Of a stretch of 52,397 nt of DNA, positions 9,844 through 19,290 are shown piece after piece. Both the position numbers and the translations under genes were made by a program. Source of the DNA: an uncultured bacterium (GTDB taxonomy: Bacteria; Patescibacteriota; Gracilibacteria; Absconditabacterales; Absconditicoccaceae); assembly GCA_947168815.1 (NCBI GenBank), contig CAMVNG010000006.1:1-52397 (forward strand), read 5' to 3'. The notes beneath the pieces are model-generated. The model was not told the origin of the DNA and searched no databases. It worked only from the letters and a program-made list of their open reading frames with translations. Each line of letters opens with the position of its first letter. Within the stretch, counting starts at the first letter, position 1.

Positions 9844-10332
9844 ATGAGAAAGTTCTATTTGTGCTGATTATTTATGTTTTTGTTCCTCCTTTTAAGTTGA
9901 TGTTTTGAAGTTAAAGATAGGGAGTGAATGGTCGTTGATGAAAATGAAGTTGTTAATGAAGATTTAAATGTTGAAGATGAAGGTAAAAAAACTCATTTAA
10001 CGTTTAAAGATATAGATTATTTAAATGAGAATTTAAAACCAAGGTGATATCATTATGAATCTGTAGATGATAAAACTCATGAGGTTGTAAAAGAATGAGA
10101 TGATGTTTTTTTAGAATTTGATCGTGTAATAGCTCCACTTGAATATGAAAGTATGGAGATTGCATATTCTGAACTTAGTGGTGATTCAATGATTGAAACC
10201 CATGTTAATTATCATTTTGTTGATTGAAGTGTTTACAGAGTTGATTATTTTAATGATCGTGAATCTTTGAAATATATTTCTGCTATTGGTTATTATGATA
10301 ATACGACTACTACATTTACGTTTAATTATTAG
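9844..10332 (+). CDS. Lipoprotein of unknown function
   Basis: 162 aa. Signal peptide MRKFYLCGLFMFLFLLLSGC with lipobox LSGC at Cys 20 (the Gly is TGA). The mature part starts very acidic (VVDENEVVNEDLNVEDEG), then a beta-rich domain with several Tyr-Glu/Tyr-Asp strands. Recoded class, no Shine-Dalgarno, TAG stop and terminator. It lies between HU and the tail-fibre-like gene. Confidence 0.8.
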
Positions 10333-10351
10333 AAATTTTTTATTTATATAT

Positions 10352-10377
10352 TAGCTCCTTTCTTAGGAGCTTTTTTT
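10352..10377 (+). terminator. Intrinsic terminator
   Basis: AGCTCC...GGAGCT stem followed by seven T. Confidence 0.88.
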
Positions 10378-10468
10378 AAACTTCATTATTGGAGTTATCT
10401 TAATATGTATTTTTGATTTTATTTTGTTCTCTGCTATTTTTTTATTATTTTATTTTGAGAAATTTCTT

Positions 10469-13400
10469 ATGTATAGCGTTAAAGATAATGCAGAGACTAA
10501 ACTTCAATTCTGAATTTCTTCTGTTGCTACTTCTTTAGTTGTTGAGGAATGAACTTGAGGTGTTTTTCCTACTCCTCCATTTATAGCGGTTTTGAATAAG
10601 AGAAATGATGATTGAGGTATTATCAAATCTGAGAAAATTGAAGTAACTGCAATTGATTGAGATCAGTTAACGATTACGAGATGATTTGATGATAGTGAGG
10701 CAACTGATTTTAATGCATGAGATTATGTTTCTCTTTTTGTTATGGCTAAACATATTCAGGAACTTCAGTCTGCTTTGGCTGATATTCAGAAAGATATATG
10801 AGAAGAATGATTAGTTAAACCAGCGAGTGATGAGTTAGCTTGAACAGTTAAAATAGCGAATAATGATGCGATTATTAATGTTATTAATAAAGATGAAAGA
10901 GGTGTTTATTATGTGCCTAAAGTTTCTGATTTAGTTCCTGAATATATTGGTTCACTCTTTATTTCGGCTTCTGATATTGCTCTTTGAGCTGATACGTATT
11001 TACATACACAACCTGATTATGATGAGTGTACTCAGGCTTTTTATGTTTGAAAAGAAACTAGTAATAGAATTTTAGATCTTCAATGATTATCTAATTGAAG
11101 AAGCTTTGATACGATTAGTTTAAAACTCGATAAATGATGATTACCTACGACTAAATTAGTTGTAGAAGTTATGAGTGCTAGTGTGAATTGAAATTATTGG
11201 AGTTGAGAAACAGTTATTGCTTCATGAGAGGTTAATGCTGATGATATTGTTTGAGAATGATTATATACGGTTCTTTTAGATAGAACGGTTTCTCTTTCTA
11301 TTGGCTCCCCTTTTGTTGTGAGATTAAGACAAACTGATAGTATTGTTAATGCAATGAACTATTTTATTTGTTTCTGACATCCTACTAGGAACTCAGATAT
11401 CTTTTCATGAAATTATATTGTGGATAATGTGCTTGTTAATACCTGAAATGATATTTATTTTAGCTGTCTTTGAAAACTTACTCAGGCTATAAGGCAAAAT
11501 ACAAATTGAAGAATTGTCCATGATGATTCTTATACAAAATATAGTGCTGAGGTTGTTGCTTCAGGATTTTCTTATCCTTTTAATCTTTCTTCTTCTGATA
11601 TAGATTCAAATCAGCCTATTAGTATTTCATGAACGGTACAATTCGTTCAGCATTCTAATAATGGAGCTACATTATATTCTTCTAGTGATGCGAAATGATG
11701 GATGACGTATTTGTGAGTTGAATCGAATAAGGTAAGAGATATTTCAGCTAATTGAAGAACCTATACGATTACGCTAAATAATAAATCGGTTTCTTTTTCT
11801 GATTTAGCGAATGGAGTTATTGCTATTATCTGACAGGCATCGTTATCTACCTGGGACCATAGATGGAGTGAATGTTATTTTACAATCAGTTGGAACTTAA
11901 CCGTTAATTTTACTGATATTAATTCATGATGAGATGTACAGGCGGTATATATTAGAAATAGTGCTAAAAGATTATGATTAGTTTCAGCTACTTTAGTATG
12001 AAAACATATAGATTGAAGTTTTATTTATCCTAGGAATGATTGATCGCATGCCGTTATTGCATGACAGAAATGAGATGATTGAAAGAAGGTGTTATTAAAG
12101 GTAGAAGATAAGTGTTTTTGGTATAGATATGATTGAGATACTAATCGAACTAAGCTTTCAGATTTTTATGATTTTATTTGACCTGAATGACCTAGAGGTT
12201 TACAGGGTCCTAGAGGGGCTATGGGGTGAATTAATTATAGAGGGAGATTAAGTTCTTTTAATGATTTACCAGAAGAATGAAGTATAGAATGAGAGGCCTA
12301 CTCTGTTTGATGAGTCTTGTATATTTGGGATTGAGAATATTTTAGGAATTCTGGAATAAGTTCTTCAGCTATTAATTTAGTATTAGATTGGGAAAATATT
12401 GAGAATAAACCTGATTATGTAAGAATTTCTGATGAGGTTGCTTATCAGTTTACACAATGAAATTATGATTATGTGTGGAGGCTAACTGAAAGACTTTATA
12501 CTCAGATTAATCTTCTATGAAGAGATCTAAATTTAAGTTCATGAGAAAATATTCAAGAGCTTGTATCTAGGTGGTATGGGAAAATTATTTCTAATGATTA
12601 TTTCTATACGAATTATGTTTTACCTTCTACGTATGCATTAGGGTTTATTAATAAAGAAAATACTAATAATTTCTTTCAAACCTGTACTCATTTTTATGAG
12701 AATCTTAATTATTTAGATAGTAGTGCTAATTTTAGTTCTTGAGATACATATACGGAGTTTCTTAATGCTCCTTTGGAAATGGCTAAGCTTTGGAAATCTG
12801 ATATTATTAGAAATCAGTATTTTTTGAAAAGTAGTTATGCTCAATCGCTTTATAAGAACTTAGATGAGGATAAAGTCGTTGCTTGTATTCTTGCTTGTAT
12901 TGATGAAGATACTTCAACTTGTTCGAGTTTCTCTTCATTATTTAGTAATACTCGTTTGGTGTGATTAATTATGCAAAGTGAACCAGCTTTATGCGCTATT
13001 GCTTATAATACTTGAGCGATATCTTCTTTTGCATCTACAACGTTAACGGTTAATAGATTCGTTGAATCTTCTAGTGCATTATCTCTTTTCAGTAATAACA
13101 CTGATGCTATTAATGTGATTTATTCTACTCAAAAATCTAGGAATGCTCTCTTTTCTTCTAATAGTGCTTTAAGCTATGTTTTGAGTCATGAGACCTCCTC
13201 TGCTGCTCTTGCTTTAAATACTGATGGTTTGAATGCTTTTGCTACCAATTTGACGTATCTTTCTACTTTATTATTAAATCAGCAGTATATTAAGCATGAT
13301 GTTTTCACTGCATTGCAGGCTTATTCATATAAGATTTATACGTTAGTTTCTCAGCGTCTTACTTGATCGAATTATTATAGTTCTGATAGAGATAGAAGTG

Positions 13401-13696
13401 ATCTTTCTTGAGCTTCTAAGATTGATTTTATTAATAATTATTATGATTTCTGAGATACTGCTATTATCTTTCCTGCTTATTATTGGGATGATAATGATTC
13501 TTCTTCTCAACAGATTAAGTCTCAAAGATTTGATGAACTTATTTGATATCCATTAAGGACTTATTGATATTGAAACGTTAATATTATTGCTAATTCTTCA
13601 GATGAAAGACCTATGTGATTTGCTTTGAAATGATGCCGTTTAGTTAATTTATGATGATCTAATTATGGTGCTTGAGTTACTGTCTTCACTTTTTAA
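10469..13696 (+). CDS. Phage tail-fibre / receptor-binding-like protein
   Basis: 1075 aa with TGA as Gly. Residues about 1-100 carry a phage-tail pattern: KIEVTAIDGDQLTITRG, then FNAGDYVSLFVMAKHIQEL. Residues about 130-560 are beta-rich and could be carbohydrate-binding jelly rolls (IALGADTYL...). Near residue 570 there is a short collagen-like stretch, GPEGPRGLQGPRGAMG, a common fibre shaft. The remainder (700-1075) is Ser/Asn/Tyr-rich with FxxNTxALS-type repeats and a probable receptor-binding tip. Holin and CHAP lysin follow at 14.7 and 17.0 kb. A non-phage surface adhesin is possible but less likely. Confidence 0.8.
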
Positions 13697-13705
13697 TTTT
13701 AGAAA

Positions 13706-13798
13706 TAAAAAAAGACGGCCTCATTCAGACCGTCGGTTTACTTAGCTCATTGGTTAGCCCTCCATAATTAGTTAGTTATTTACTTTGGTTATTTATTA
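13706..13798 (-). ncRNA. Candidate small RNA or mini-ORF unit, element A
   Basis: Minus-strand promoter (13805..13834), about 90 nt, then GACGG...CCGTC terminator and T7. The only translation signal is a perfect GGAGGG 7 nt before ATG AGC TAA (13750-13742), a two-codon ORF. It may be an sRNA or a start-stop regulatory element. Confidence 0.5.
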
Positions 13799-13804
13799 AC
13801 AACT

Positions 13805-13834
13805 ATAATATATTAATTTACTTACAAATGTCAA
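13805..13834 (-). promoter_or_regulatory. Sigma70-like promoter
   Basis: TTGACA, 18 nt, TATTAT, driving element A. Confidence 0.6.
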
Positions 13835-13872
13835 GAGAAAATAAAAAATATTATTTACTTGTAAAAATTAAG

Positions 13873-13899
13873 GAAAAGGCGCTAGTAAACTAGCAGCCT
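13873..13899 (-). terminator. Intrinsic terminator
   Basis: Imperfect GGCTGCTAG-TTTA-CTAGCGCC hairpin followed by TTTTCC, after the 13915..14223 gene. Confidence 0.65.
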
Positions 13900-13914
13900 T
13901 TCGCGTTAGAACTT

Positions 13915-14223
13915 TTACTCTTTGGTAATGTTTACGACTTCGATTCTAATTCTATCGACGTGGTGACCTGTTCCAAAACCAATCCTTGAGATGACTAGTT
14001 TATCATGTTCATTGGTTGATCTATCGATTGAAACCAGATTTGAAATGATTTTTGGCTCGATGATTCGATAGCTTTTTGGAGCATGAATGTGATAGTACGA
14101 TTGCCTTATTGCTTCAATATAGGCTGAGTCGTTGTCGTTGTACTCTACTTCGAGAAGTACTTCTTTGCCGTCTCTTTCATCCACTCTTGAATTGATAGAG
14201 ACCTTGAATTGGACTTTTTTCAT
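13915..14223 (-). CDS. Small beta-rich protein, TGA-free class
   Basis: 102 aa, MKKVQFKVSINSR start, no membrane segment, glycines all GGN, TAA stop. TTGAAA-17-TATACT promoter at 14257..14285 and a C/A-rich leader (GAACAAATACAAAAAACC). It resembles the 2390, 2804 and 31253 genes in size and opening beta strand, not in obvious sequence. One of a tight minus-strand series of short units (elements A to D and 15181..15621). Function unknown. Confidence 0.72.
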   Translation of the reverse strand: MKKVQFKVSINSRVDERDGKEVLLEVEYNDNDSAYIEAIRQSYYHIHAPKSYRIIEPKIISNLVSIDRSTNEHDKLVISRIGFGTGHHVDRIRIEVVNITKE

Positions 14224-14256
14224 ATGTTAAATGGTTTTTTGTATTTGTTCTTTAAG

Positions 14257-14285
14257 AGTATATGAATTTGGAATTTCTATTTCAA
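14257..14285 (-). promoter_or_regulatory. Sigma70-like promoter
   Basis: TTGAAA, 17 nt, TATACT; serves the 13915..14223 gene, directly after the terminator of element B. Confidence 0.7.
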
Positions 14286-14288
14286 CAT

Positions 14289-14407
14289 AAAAGAAAGCCC
14301 CTCCGCATATAGGAGGGGCAGGGATGAATTTGATACGACCGGGTTTATCGCCGGCCAAGGTGGAGACTCCGAACCTAATCGCGTCGGAGGGACTAGTGTT
14401 TCTGTCC
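14289..14407 (-). ncRNA. Candidate structured RNA, element B
   Basis: About 120 nt from a TTGAAA-17-TATATT promoter to the terminator CCCCTCC...GGAGGGG plus T-run. Markedly GC-rich against the AT-rich surroundings. Internal stems: TCCGA...TCGGA and CCGG...CCGG. An open frame exists but has no ribosome-binding site and no ATG start, so an RNA is preferred. Confidence 0.6.
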
Positions 14408-14413
14408 AACTAA

Positions 14414-14442
14414 AATATATGAATCCGCTCTTTTAATTTCAA
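14414..14442 (-). promoter_or_regulatory. Promoter, TTGAAATTAAAA family
   Basis: TTGAAA, 17 nt (begins TTAAAA), TATATT. The same first 12 nt occur at 14649 and 19813. Confidence 0.72.
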
Positions 14443-14454
14443 GAGATTTTTTAG

Positions 14455-14614
14455 AAAAAGGCCCCTCCGATTACGATACGGTAGGGGCCGGGGAGAAATG
14501 ATTGACGGTTTTGCCGGGAGATAACCGGCTGGACCCACAACGGGTGGGTTGATATAATGGAGGTAAATGCGTTGATATATGTCTCCTTAGTAACGGTGAG
14601 ATATACACATCGTT
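14455..14614 (-). ncRNA. Candidate structured RNA, element C
   Basis: About 160 nt between a TTGAAA-17-TATAGT promoter and a strong GGCCCCT...AGGGGCC terminator with T5. Internal stems CCCAC...GTGGG and GCCGG...CCGGC. AAGGAG occurs but no ATG follows it. GC-rich island, no supported ORF. Confidence 0.6.
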
Positions 14615-14620
14615 GGCAAT

Positions 14621-14649
14621 ACTATATTCAACCGTACTTTTAATTTCAA
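14621..14649 (-). promoter_or_regulatory. Promoter, TTGAAATTAAAA family
   Basis: TTGAAA, 17 nt (begins TTAAAAG), TATAGT; drives element C. Confidence 0.75.
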
Positions 14650-14661
14650 GTGAATTTTATT

Positions 14662-15123
14662 ATGAGTGAAAAAGCAATTAGTATCCTTTGAGGAATCAGT
14701 TTTTGATCTCTTTTATCTTATTTATGAATAGATTGAGAGACTTTGAGTATTTTTGCTGTAGTTTTATTCTTAGATTTTGTCTTTTGAATTATTGATGTTT
14801 ATTTATTTGATAAGTCTTTGATTACATCTAAGAAAGCATGGAGGTGATTATTGAATAAGATAACAAAGTTATTACTTCCTATGATTGTTGTAATTGTTTT
14901 GAAATGAGTTTGATTTAAAGAAATGGATTTTCTGATTTCTTCCATTATGTGAATAATGATTGTATCAGAATGATATTCAATTATCTGACATCTCTACTCT
15001 ATTAATACCTGAAAACAATTACCTGAAATTGATGCTTTTGAGTTGTTGATTTCAAAGATATTGAGTATTTTTAAAAATGTTATTGATGCTTTTTTAGATG
15101 ATATCGATAAGGAAAAATCATAG
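14662..15123 (+). CDS. Phage holin (Phage_holin_4-like)
   Basis: 153 aa with TGA as Gly. Three to four hydrophobic segments, with FLDFVFGIIDVYLFDKSLITSK (residues about 33-54) matching the LDxxxGxxxA...SSK signature of toxin-secretion/phage-lysis holins; WRGLLNKITKLLL and SEGYSIIGHL follow as in that family. It would form the membrane lesion that lets the CHAP lysin at 16978..17508 reach the wall. It sits antisense to the minus-strand RNA series. Stop TAG. Confidence 0.82.
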
Positions 15124-15125
15124 TA

Positions 15126-15160
15126 AGAGAAAAGACACCGATTATAAACCGATGCCTTTC
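15126..15160 (-). terminator. Intrinsic terminator (with G-U pairs)
   Basis: On the minus strand AAAGGCATCGGTT pairs fully with AATCGGTGTCTTT if G-U pairs are allowed; on the plus strand the same stem has mismatches, so it works only for the 15181..15621 gene. Confidence 0.75.
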
Positions 15161-15180
15161 ATGCTTCATCCGAAACGGAA

Positions 15181-15621
15181 TCAGCGTGCTTTGTTAATGC
15201 TAGGTTTCTTGAACGTATTTCCAACTTTGCATGAGCCATATAAGACTGCGGCCAGAGCTGAACCTATCATGACTACGCTTAATAGCATTGCGAGAATACC
15301 TGCTGCCTCGCTATCTAGACCTAATCTGGTGAACATCCCGCAAGATACATCGCATAAAGCTTTGATCGTTGCGTAGGGTGAACCCATACTGCACATTAGG
15401 AGGACGAAGAGTCCAACACCAACGGCAAGTGAGATTAATTCGGTTTTCGACATGCGAACCAGCATGAACAGTATAGTCTCAATGCCGGCCATTCCAACTA
15501 AGCCAGCCAGGACATGCCCAGCTAAACCAATCTTAACATGTTCATCGTTTCCAACAGAGTAACCGAAGACGATTCCGAACACCACAGCAATTAACAAGCA
15601 AATAAGATCAATTTTTTTCAT
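15181..15621 (-). CDS. Four-helix membrane protein, ends at TGA
   Basis: 146 aa, four hydrophobic segments (about 8-24, 31-54, 62-78, 105-128), Gly-rich. About 16 glycines are all GGN. Consensus promoter TTGACA-16-TATAAT (15659..15686), then a leader with AAACAAAAACAAAAAGAAAGGG and a good Shine-Dalgarno. The stop is TGA (15183-15181), 20 nt before the terminator; code 25 would add 13 residues and end in the terminator loop. Family unknown; a conjugation- or phage-type small membrane protein is possible. Confidence 0.75.
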   Translation of the reverse strand: MKKIDLICLLIAVVFGIVFGYSVGNDEHVKIGLAGHVLAGLVGMAGIETILFMLVRMSKTELISLAVGVGLFVLLMCSMGSPYATIKALCDVSCGMFTRLGLDSEAAGILAMLLSVVMIGSALAAVLYGSCKVGNTFKKPSINKAR

Positions 15622-15658
15622 AACTGTACCCTTTCTTTTTGTTTTTGTTTCTAGGATT

Positions 15659-15686
15659 ATTATATCTATTTTCTAATATATGTCAA
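15659..15686 (-). promoter_or_regulatory. Consensus sigma70 promoter
   Basis: TTGACA, 16 nt, TATAAT: the closest match to consensus in the window. Confidence 0.82.
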
Positions 15687-15701
15687 TATTTTCAGATTTT
15701 G

Positions 15702-15797
15702 AAAAAAGAGCCACCTCTGTGACTCCCCTAGAAACCTAGGAACTGAATATAACATTAATGTTTAATTGTTGATGTATAGGTACGACCCTCACGGGCT
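15702..15797 (-). ncRNA. Candidate small RNA, element D
   Basis: About 95 nt from a TTGAAA-17-TATATC promoter to terminator GAGTCACAGAGGTGGCTC plus T6. Inner CCTAG...CTAGG hairpin. No Shine-Dalgarno with ORF seen. Confidence 0.55.
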
Positions 15798-15803
15798 GAG
15801 ATA

Positions 15804-15832
15804 GATATAGTTATTTTTCTTCTTATTTTCAA
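15804..15832 (-). promoter_or_regulatory. Sigma70-like promoter
   Basis: TTGAAA, 17 nt, TATATC, driving element D. Confidence 0.68.
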
Positions 15833-15908
15833 TAGGTAATAACTATTTGGCCTTGAAAAATTATTCTTTTTTTAGTATTCTATCTCTTGCTTTATATCTC
15901 TATTTTAA

Positions 15909-16301
15909 ATGAAAGGTTGTCTTCAACATACTAATAGTCGCTGAGATACTGATTACTTTTTTTCTATGGATAAAAAGGATTTTGATGAGTTACTTGAGAA
16001 ATGAGAAATTGAATCTTCAGTTTTTTCTGATTGATTCGACACTAAGAAGCAGCTATTTATTACTTTGCATGCTGATTTGTGATATTGAAATGAATCTATT
16101 ACTCAGGATATCAATAGTATCAGTATAAAATTCTCATATAAGCTTTTAGGAATGCTTATGAATTATGATAGAGATACCTTTGAACATCGTTATAATCCTA
16201 AATGAGATAAATTTATTTTCTATATTAAAGATTCTTATCAGAAACTTTGCCTGGATCATAGTTTAAAGATGGCAACGGAAGAGACTGAAAAAAAGTGATA
16301 G
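15909..16301 (+). CDS. Unknown protein in the lysis region
   Basis: 130 aa with about eight TGA glycines; cytoplasmic, charged, Tyr/Phe-rich. It ends TGA TAG, so the last residue is Gly under code 25, and the stop lies in the terminator stem AAGTGATAGA...TCTATCACTT. Between the holin and the CHAP lysin, convergent with the RyR-domain gene. No family recognised. Confidence 0.7.
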
Positions 16302-16325
16302 ATTTATTTCTATCACTTCTTTTTT
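16290..16325. terminator. Terminator between convergent genes
   Basis: AAGTGATAGA...TCTATCACTT stem with T-run on plus strand and A-run on the other side. Confidence 0.85.
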
Positions 16326-16810
16326 TAATTATTCTGATCTTTGATTATTCTTGTTGCTACTTTTTTTATGGCATCAATTATTTGAACTCTATCTTTTGCT
16401 TTTTCTTTTTCAGGTAATTCTTCATATGGTACGAATAATTCAGGTTTAGATACTTTTTTCCATGAATTTCTTTCCATCCATGAGTCATGTACTTTACTTG
16501 ATAGCTCTTCAATTGTTTCTAAATCGTATCCTTTTTTATTTAAGTTTATTACCTCGTCATATACTAAATCTATTACTAATTTCGCTGCTTCATAATTTTC
16601 TTTTTGCCGATCAATTGGTAGATCTACAAATGTGGTGTTGGCGATATCAACTTCATCTGTTCCATTCTTTTTAATCCAATTCTTATCTTTTGTTTTCTTT
16701 ATTCTTGGTTCAAAGGTTCAGTCTTCATTCATTTTTAATCTATTCCTTCATTTATCATGTAATTCTGTCGCTAGTTGCATGATAAGTTCTTCTTTAAGGT
16801 TTTTATTCAT
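16325..16810 (-). CDS. RyR-domain protein
   Basis: 161 aa. The C-terminal half has the ryanodine-receptor-repeat pattern: VHDSWMERNSWKK, then KPELFVPYEELPEKEKAKDR. Bacterial and phage RyR-domain proteins exist; their role is unknown, and some are linked to nucleotide or second-messenger sensing. Only two TGA glycines. Minus strand inside the lysis region, so possibly cargo. Start at ATG 16810, no Shine-Dalgarno. Confidence 0.75.
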
Positions 16811-16977
16811 TCTTTTTATATTTCTATAAAAGTTTTATACTTCATTATATACCTTATATGATAAATATCAATTTTGTTGCGTTTTTTACTCCTCTTTTTT
16901 TGGAGTTATTTATCTTTTAGATTTGTTTCTCATTCTTTGAATTATTATGCTTTAATTTTATTTTTTATCTTTTAGTT

Positions 16978-17508
16978 ATGAATAGACCATATAAAGCATT
17001 TAAGGATAAGTGGATTGGTAAAAGAATTGATTATGATTGAGCGTATTGATTTCAGTGTGTTGATTTGATTAAACAATATGCTGATGAGGTTTTATGATTA
17101 TGAAGAATTTGAGCGATTTGAAATGCAAATAAGGTTCAGAATTCTTCTACTTTTAAAAGTTTTTCTAAACTATGAGTTAAGGATTTAATACAATGAGATA
17201 TTATTATTAGAACTAGATGAAAATACTGACATATTGCTATTGTAGATCATATTCTCAATTGAAGAGTTTATGTCTTAGAACAGAATGGCTCATGAAAGAA
17301 TAGTTGAAATTGATTATGAGATAATGCTATTAGAGTTAAGGACTACCCTATTAATTGGTATGATGTTGTTTTAAGGAATGAGTCAATAATTCATAATTTT
17401 GAAAATGAATTGTTTGTTGTTCAAGAAAAGATTAAGGAGTATGAAGAGAAGATAAAGATTACAAGAGAATATTGAGAAAGTATTAGCTATAGGTTTTCTT
17501 CTAAATAA
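16978..17508 (+). CDS. CHAP-domain endolysin / peptidoglycan hydrolase
   Basis: 176 aa with about 18 TGA glycines. CHAP catalytic residues are visible: Cys27 in FQCVDLIKQY, His85 in GKYGHIAIVDHI, and Glu101/Asn103 in VLEQNGSG. The CHAP fold covers residues 1-135; the rest is a charged helical tail with no binding domain. There is no signal peptide, so release would depend on the holin at 14662..15123. The family cleaves wall cross-bridges or the Ala-amide bond. Confidence 0.88.
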
Positions 17509-17561
17509 AAATTGCTTTTTTTTGGCTTTGCAAAAAATAATCATTCAAATTCAAATATTTG

Positions 17562-17584
17562 TTTTTAAAAAATTCGTGACTATA
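17562..17584 (+). promoter_or_regulatory. Sigma70-like promoter
   Basis: TTTGTT, about 17 nt, TATAAT, 30 nt before the tandem-HEPN gene. Confidence 0.5.
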
Positions 17585-17613
17585 ATTTTGATGGTTTATT
17601 CAATAGATTTGAT

Positions 17614-19197
17614 ATGGTTAGAAATAAAATTAAATCATTTGATAAAAATAATAAAGCAACATCAAAAAAGATTTTTTGATATAAGAAAGAGGTTAATGAT
17701 AATTTAATCATGAATTTGGAAAATAAAAAAAATGAGAATAAAAAGGAACAGATATCCAAACTTTCCCCACTAGTATTTAATGAAACTGATTGAATTTTTG
17801 TTACACCGTCCATTAACTTTGGTCTTGATAAAGATGAATGTAAAGTGACAGAGATGACGGAACTTGGTTTCTGAGGCTGAAATTATTATACGCCGTGTTT
17901 AGTTCCATCGTTATGAAATAGTAATAAATGATTTTGATTGAATGATTTTTTTCAATATATCGATAGTGTAGAGAATAATACTAAAAACATTCAACTAATA
18001 AAAACGATTCTTTCAATTTACTGTAATAATTTTATAGAATTTCGAGAATTTTATCATGATAAAATTGACACTTCATTGATAGATTTTTCTAAGGTACATC
18101 CTTTAAATTTATGTGAAAAATTTGATTTAAAAGATATTAGAAACTGATTAGCTCATGATGTTTTATTTGAAAGAGATAAAAATTGAAAAGTTTGAATTCA
18201 TATAAAAGTTGAGCAAAGAGACAAAAGAACCAATGAATTAATACATAAAGAAGCATTTATTGAGCCTTCATTTTTTGAGGATACTCTGAAATTATCCTCA
18301 TCTTGCTCCAATCTAGAAATTGATACTATTTATACATCAGTTAATTGATGAATGAATTATTATACTTTTAAATATTTATGACACATATGCTCAGGGAAAC
18401 CGTATAAAATTTTGTGAACTCATCCTAAATTAGATGATTTACTAAAGTTAGGTTGTTTATTACCTAATTATTTCAAAAGAAGATTAAAAAGTAAGCTAGA
18501 AATTGTAAACATGAAAGAATTGCTAAAATCACAGTGATTAGAGTTTAGCCCAGATAATATGTGATTAGTAAGTATGATCAATAGACCTTATGTTCATAAT
18601 CTGTTTTCACTTTTAACAATCAATATTTATTATTTAATGTTAAAAAATCCAGGTATGTCTTTATCTGTAATAAAAAATAAATTTGGGAAACAGATTCTAG
18701 AAAGCTTTAACATATTTGATGGTGATAATAATCATTATGTTAATTATTTTTTCGAAAATATTGAAAATTGGATGAAAGTAGAAGCCTTAAAAACTTATTT
18801 TGTTACTGTTTATAAAGATAAATGATGAAAAAAATGATTTTATAGTAGTTTTAAACGTCGTACAACCATGAAGGAGGAGTTGAAGCGAGATTCTACAAAC
18901 TGAAGTAATTTTAAAGACTATAAAGATGAACTACGTCATATTAGAAATGCTTTCGCTCATTGACGTTATCTTGTAGTATGAAATTGTATTAAAATGTGGG
19001 ATATTGATGATGGTAGTACTTGGTGATCAACATTGGATAATAAGTATGTAAATAAAAATAATTCTACTAAAGAATGAGTTTATAATATTGATGATCTATA
19101 TAAAAGAATGTTAGTAAATGAGCTTAGATTTGAAGATATGGATAACAAAAATATGTTGTATTGCACTAATATAATTTGTAAAAATCTATTAAAGTAA
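17614..19197 (+). CDS. Tandem HEPN-like putative ribonuclease
   Basis: 527 aa with over 25 TGA glycines. Two RxxxxH motifs in HEPN-like helical context: RNGLAH (R176-H181, in DLKDIRNGLAHD) and RNAFAH (R444-H449, in DELRHIRNAFAHGRY). HEPN domains with RxxxxH are metal-independent RNases in abortive-infection, toxin and CRISPR effectors. The rest is helical and I recognise no known family; no CRISPR array is near. The start is the only ATG after the upstream TAA. Position after the lysin suggests phage cargo or a defence gene. Confidence 0.7.
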
Positions 19198-19229
19198 TTG
19201 AGCTATTCTAGAAATGCAGTTTAAATGTA

Positions 19230-19258
19230 TTGAAAATAGGCTATCAAAAGTATATAAC
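19230..19258 (+). promoter_or_regulatory. Sigma70-like promoter
   Basis: TTGAAA, 17 nt, TATAAC, 32 nt before the 19291 ATG. Confidence 0.72.
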
Positions 19259-19290
19259 AGCACACGCTGAAAAATAAAAACAAATACGTG

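Noticed and set aside
10405-10476. 23-codon hydrophobic frame before the tail-fibre gene
   Set aside because: Short, T-rich, overlaps the real start, no ribosome-binding site.
14227-14409. 60-aa frame across element B
   Set aside because: No ATG or ribosome-binding site at its start, and it runs through the terminator; the RNA reading is simpler.
15098-15376. 92-aa plus-strand frame
   Set aside because: Shadow of the membrane protein gene 15181..15621, which has promoter, Shine-Dalgarno and terminator.
17614-19197. Miniature Cas13
   Set aside because: Two HEPN motifs fit, but there is no CRISPR array, no crRNA-binding domain recognised and the size is well below known Cas13.
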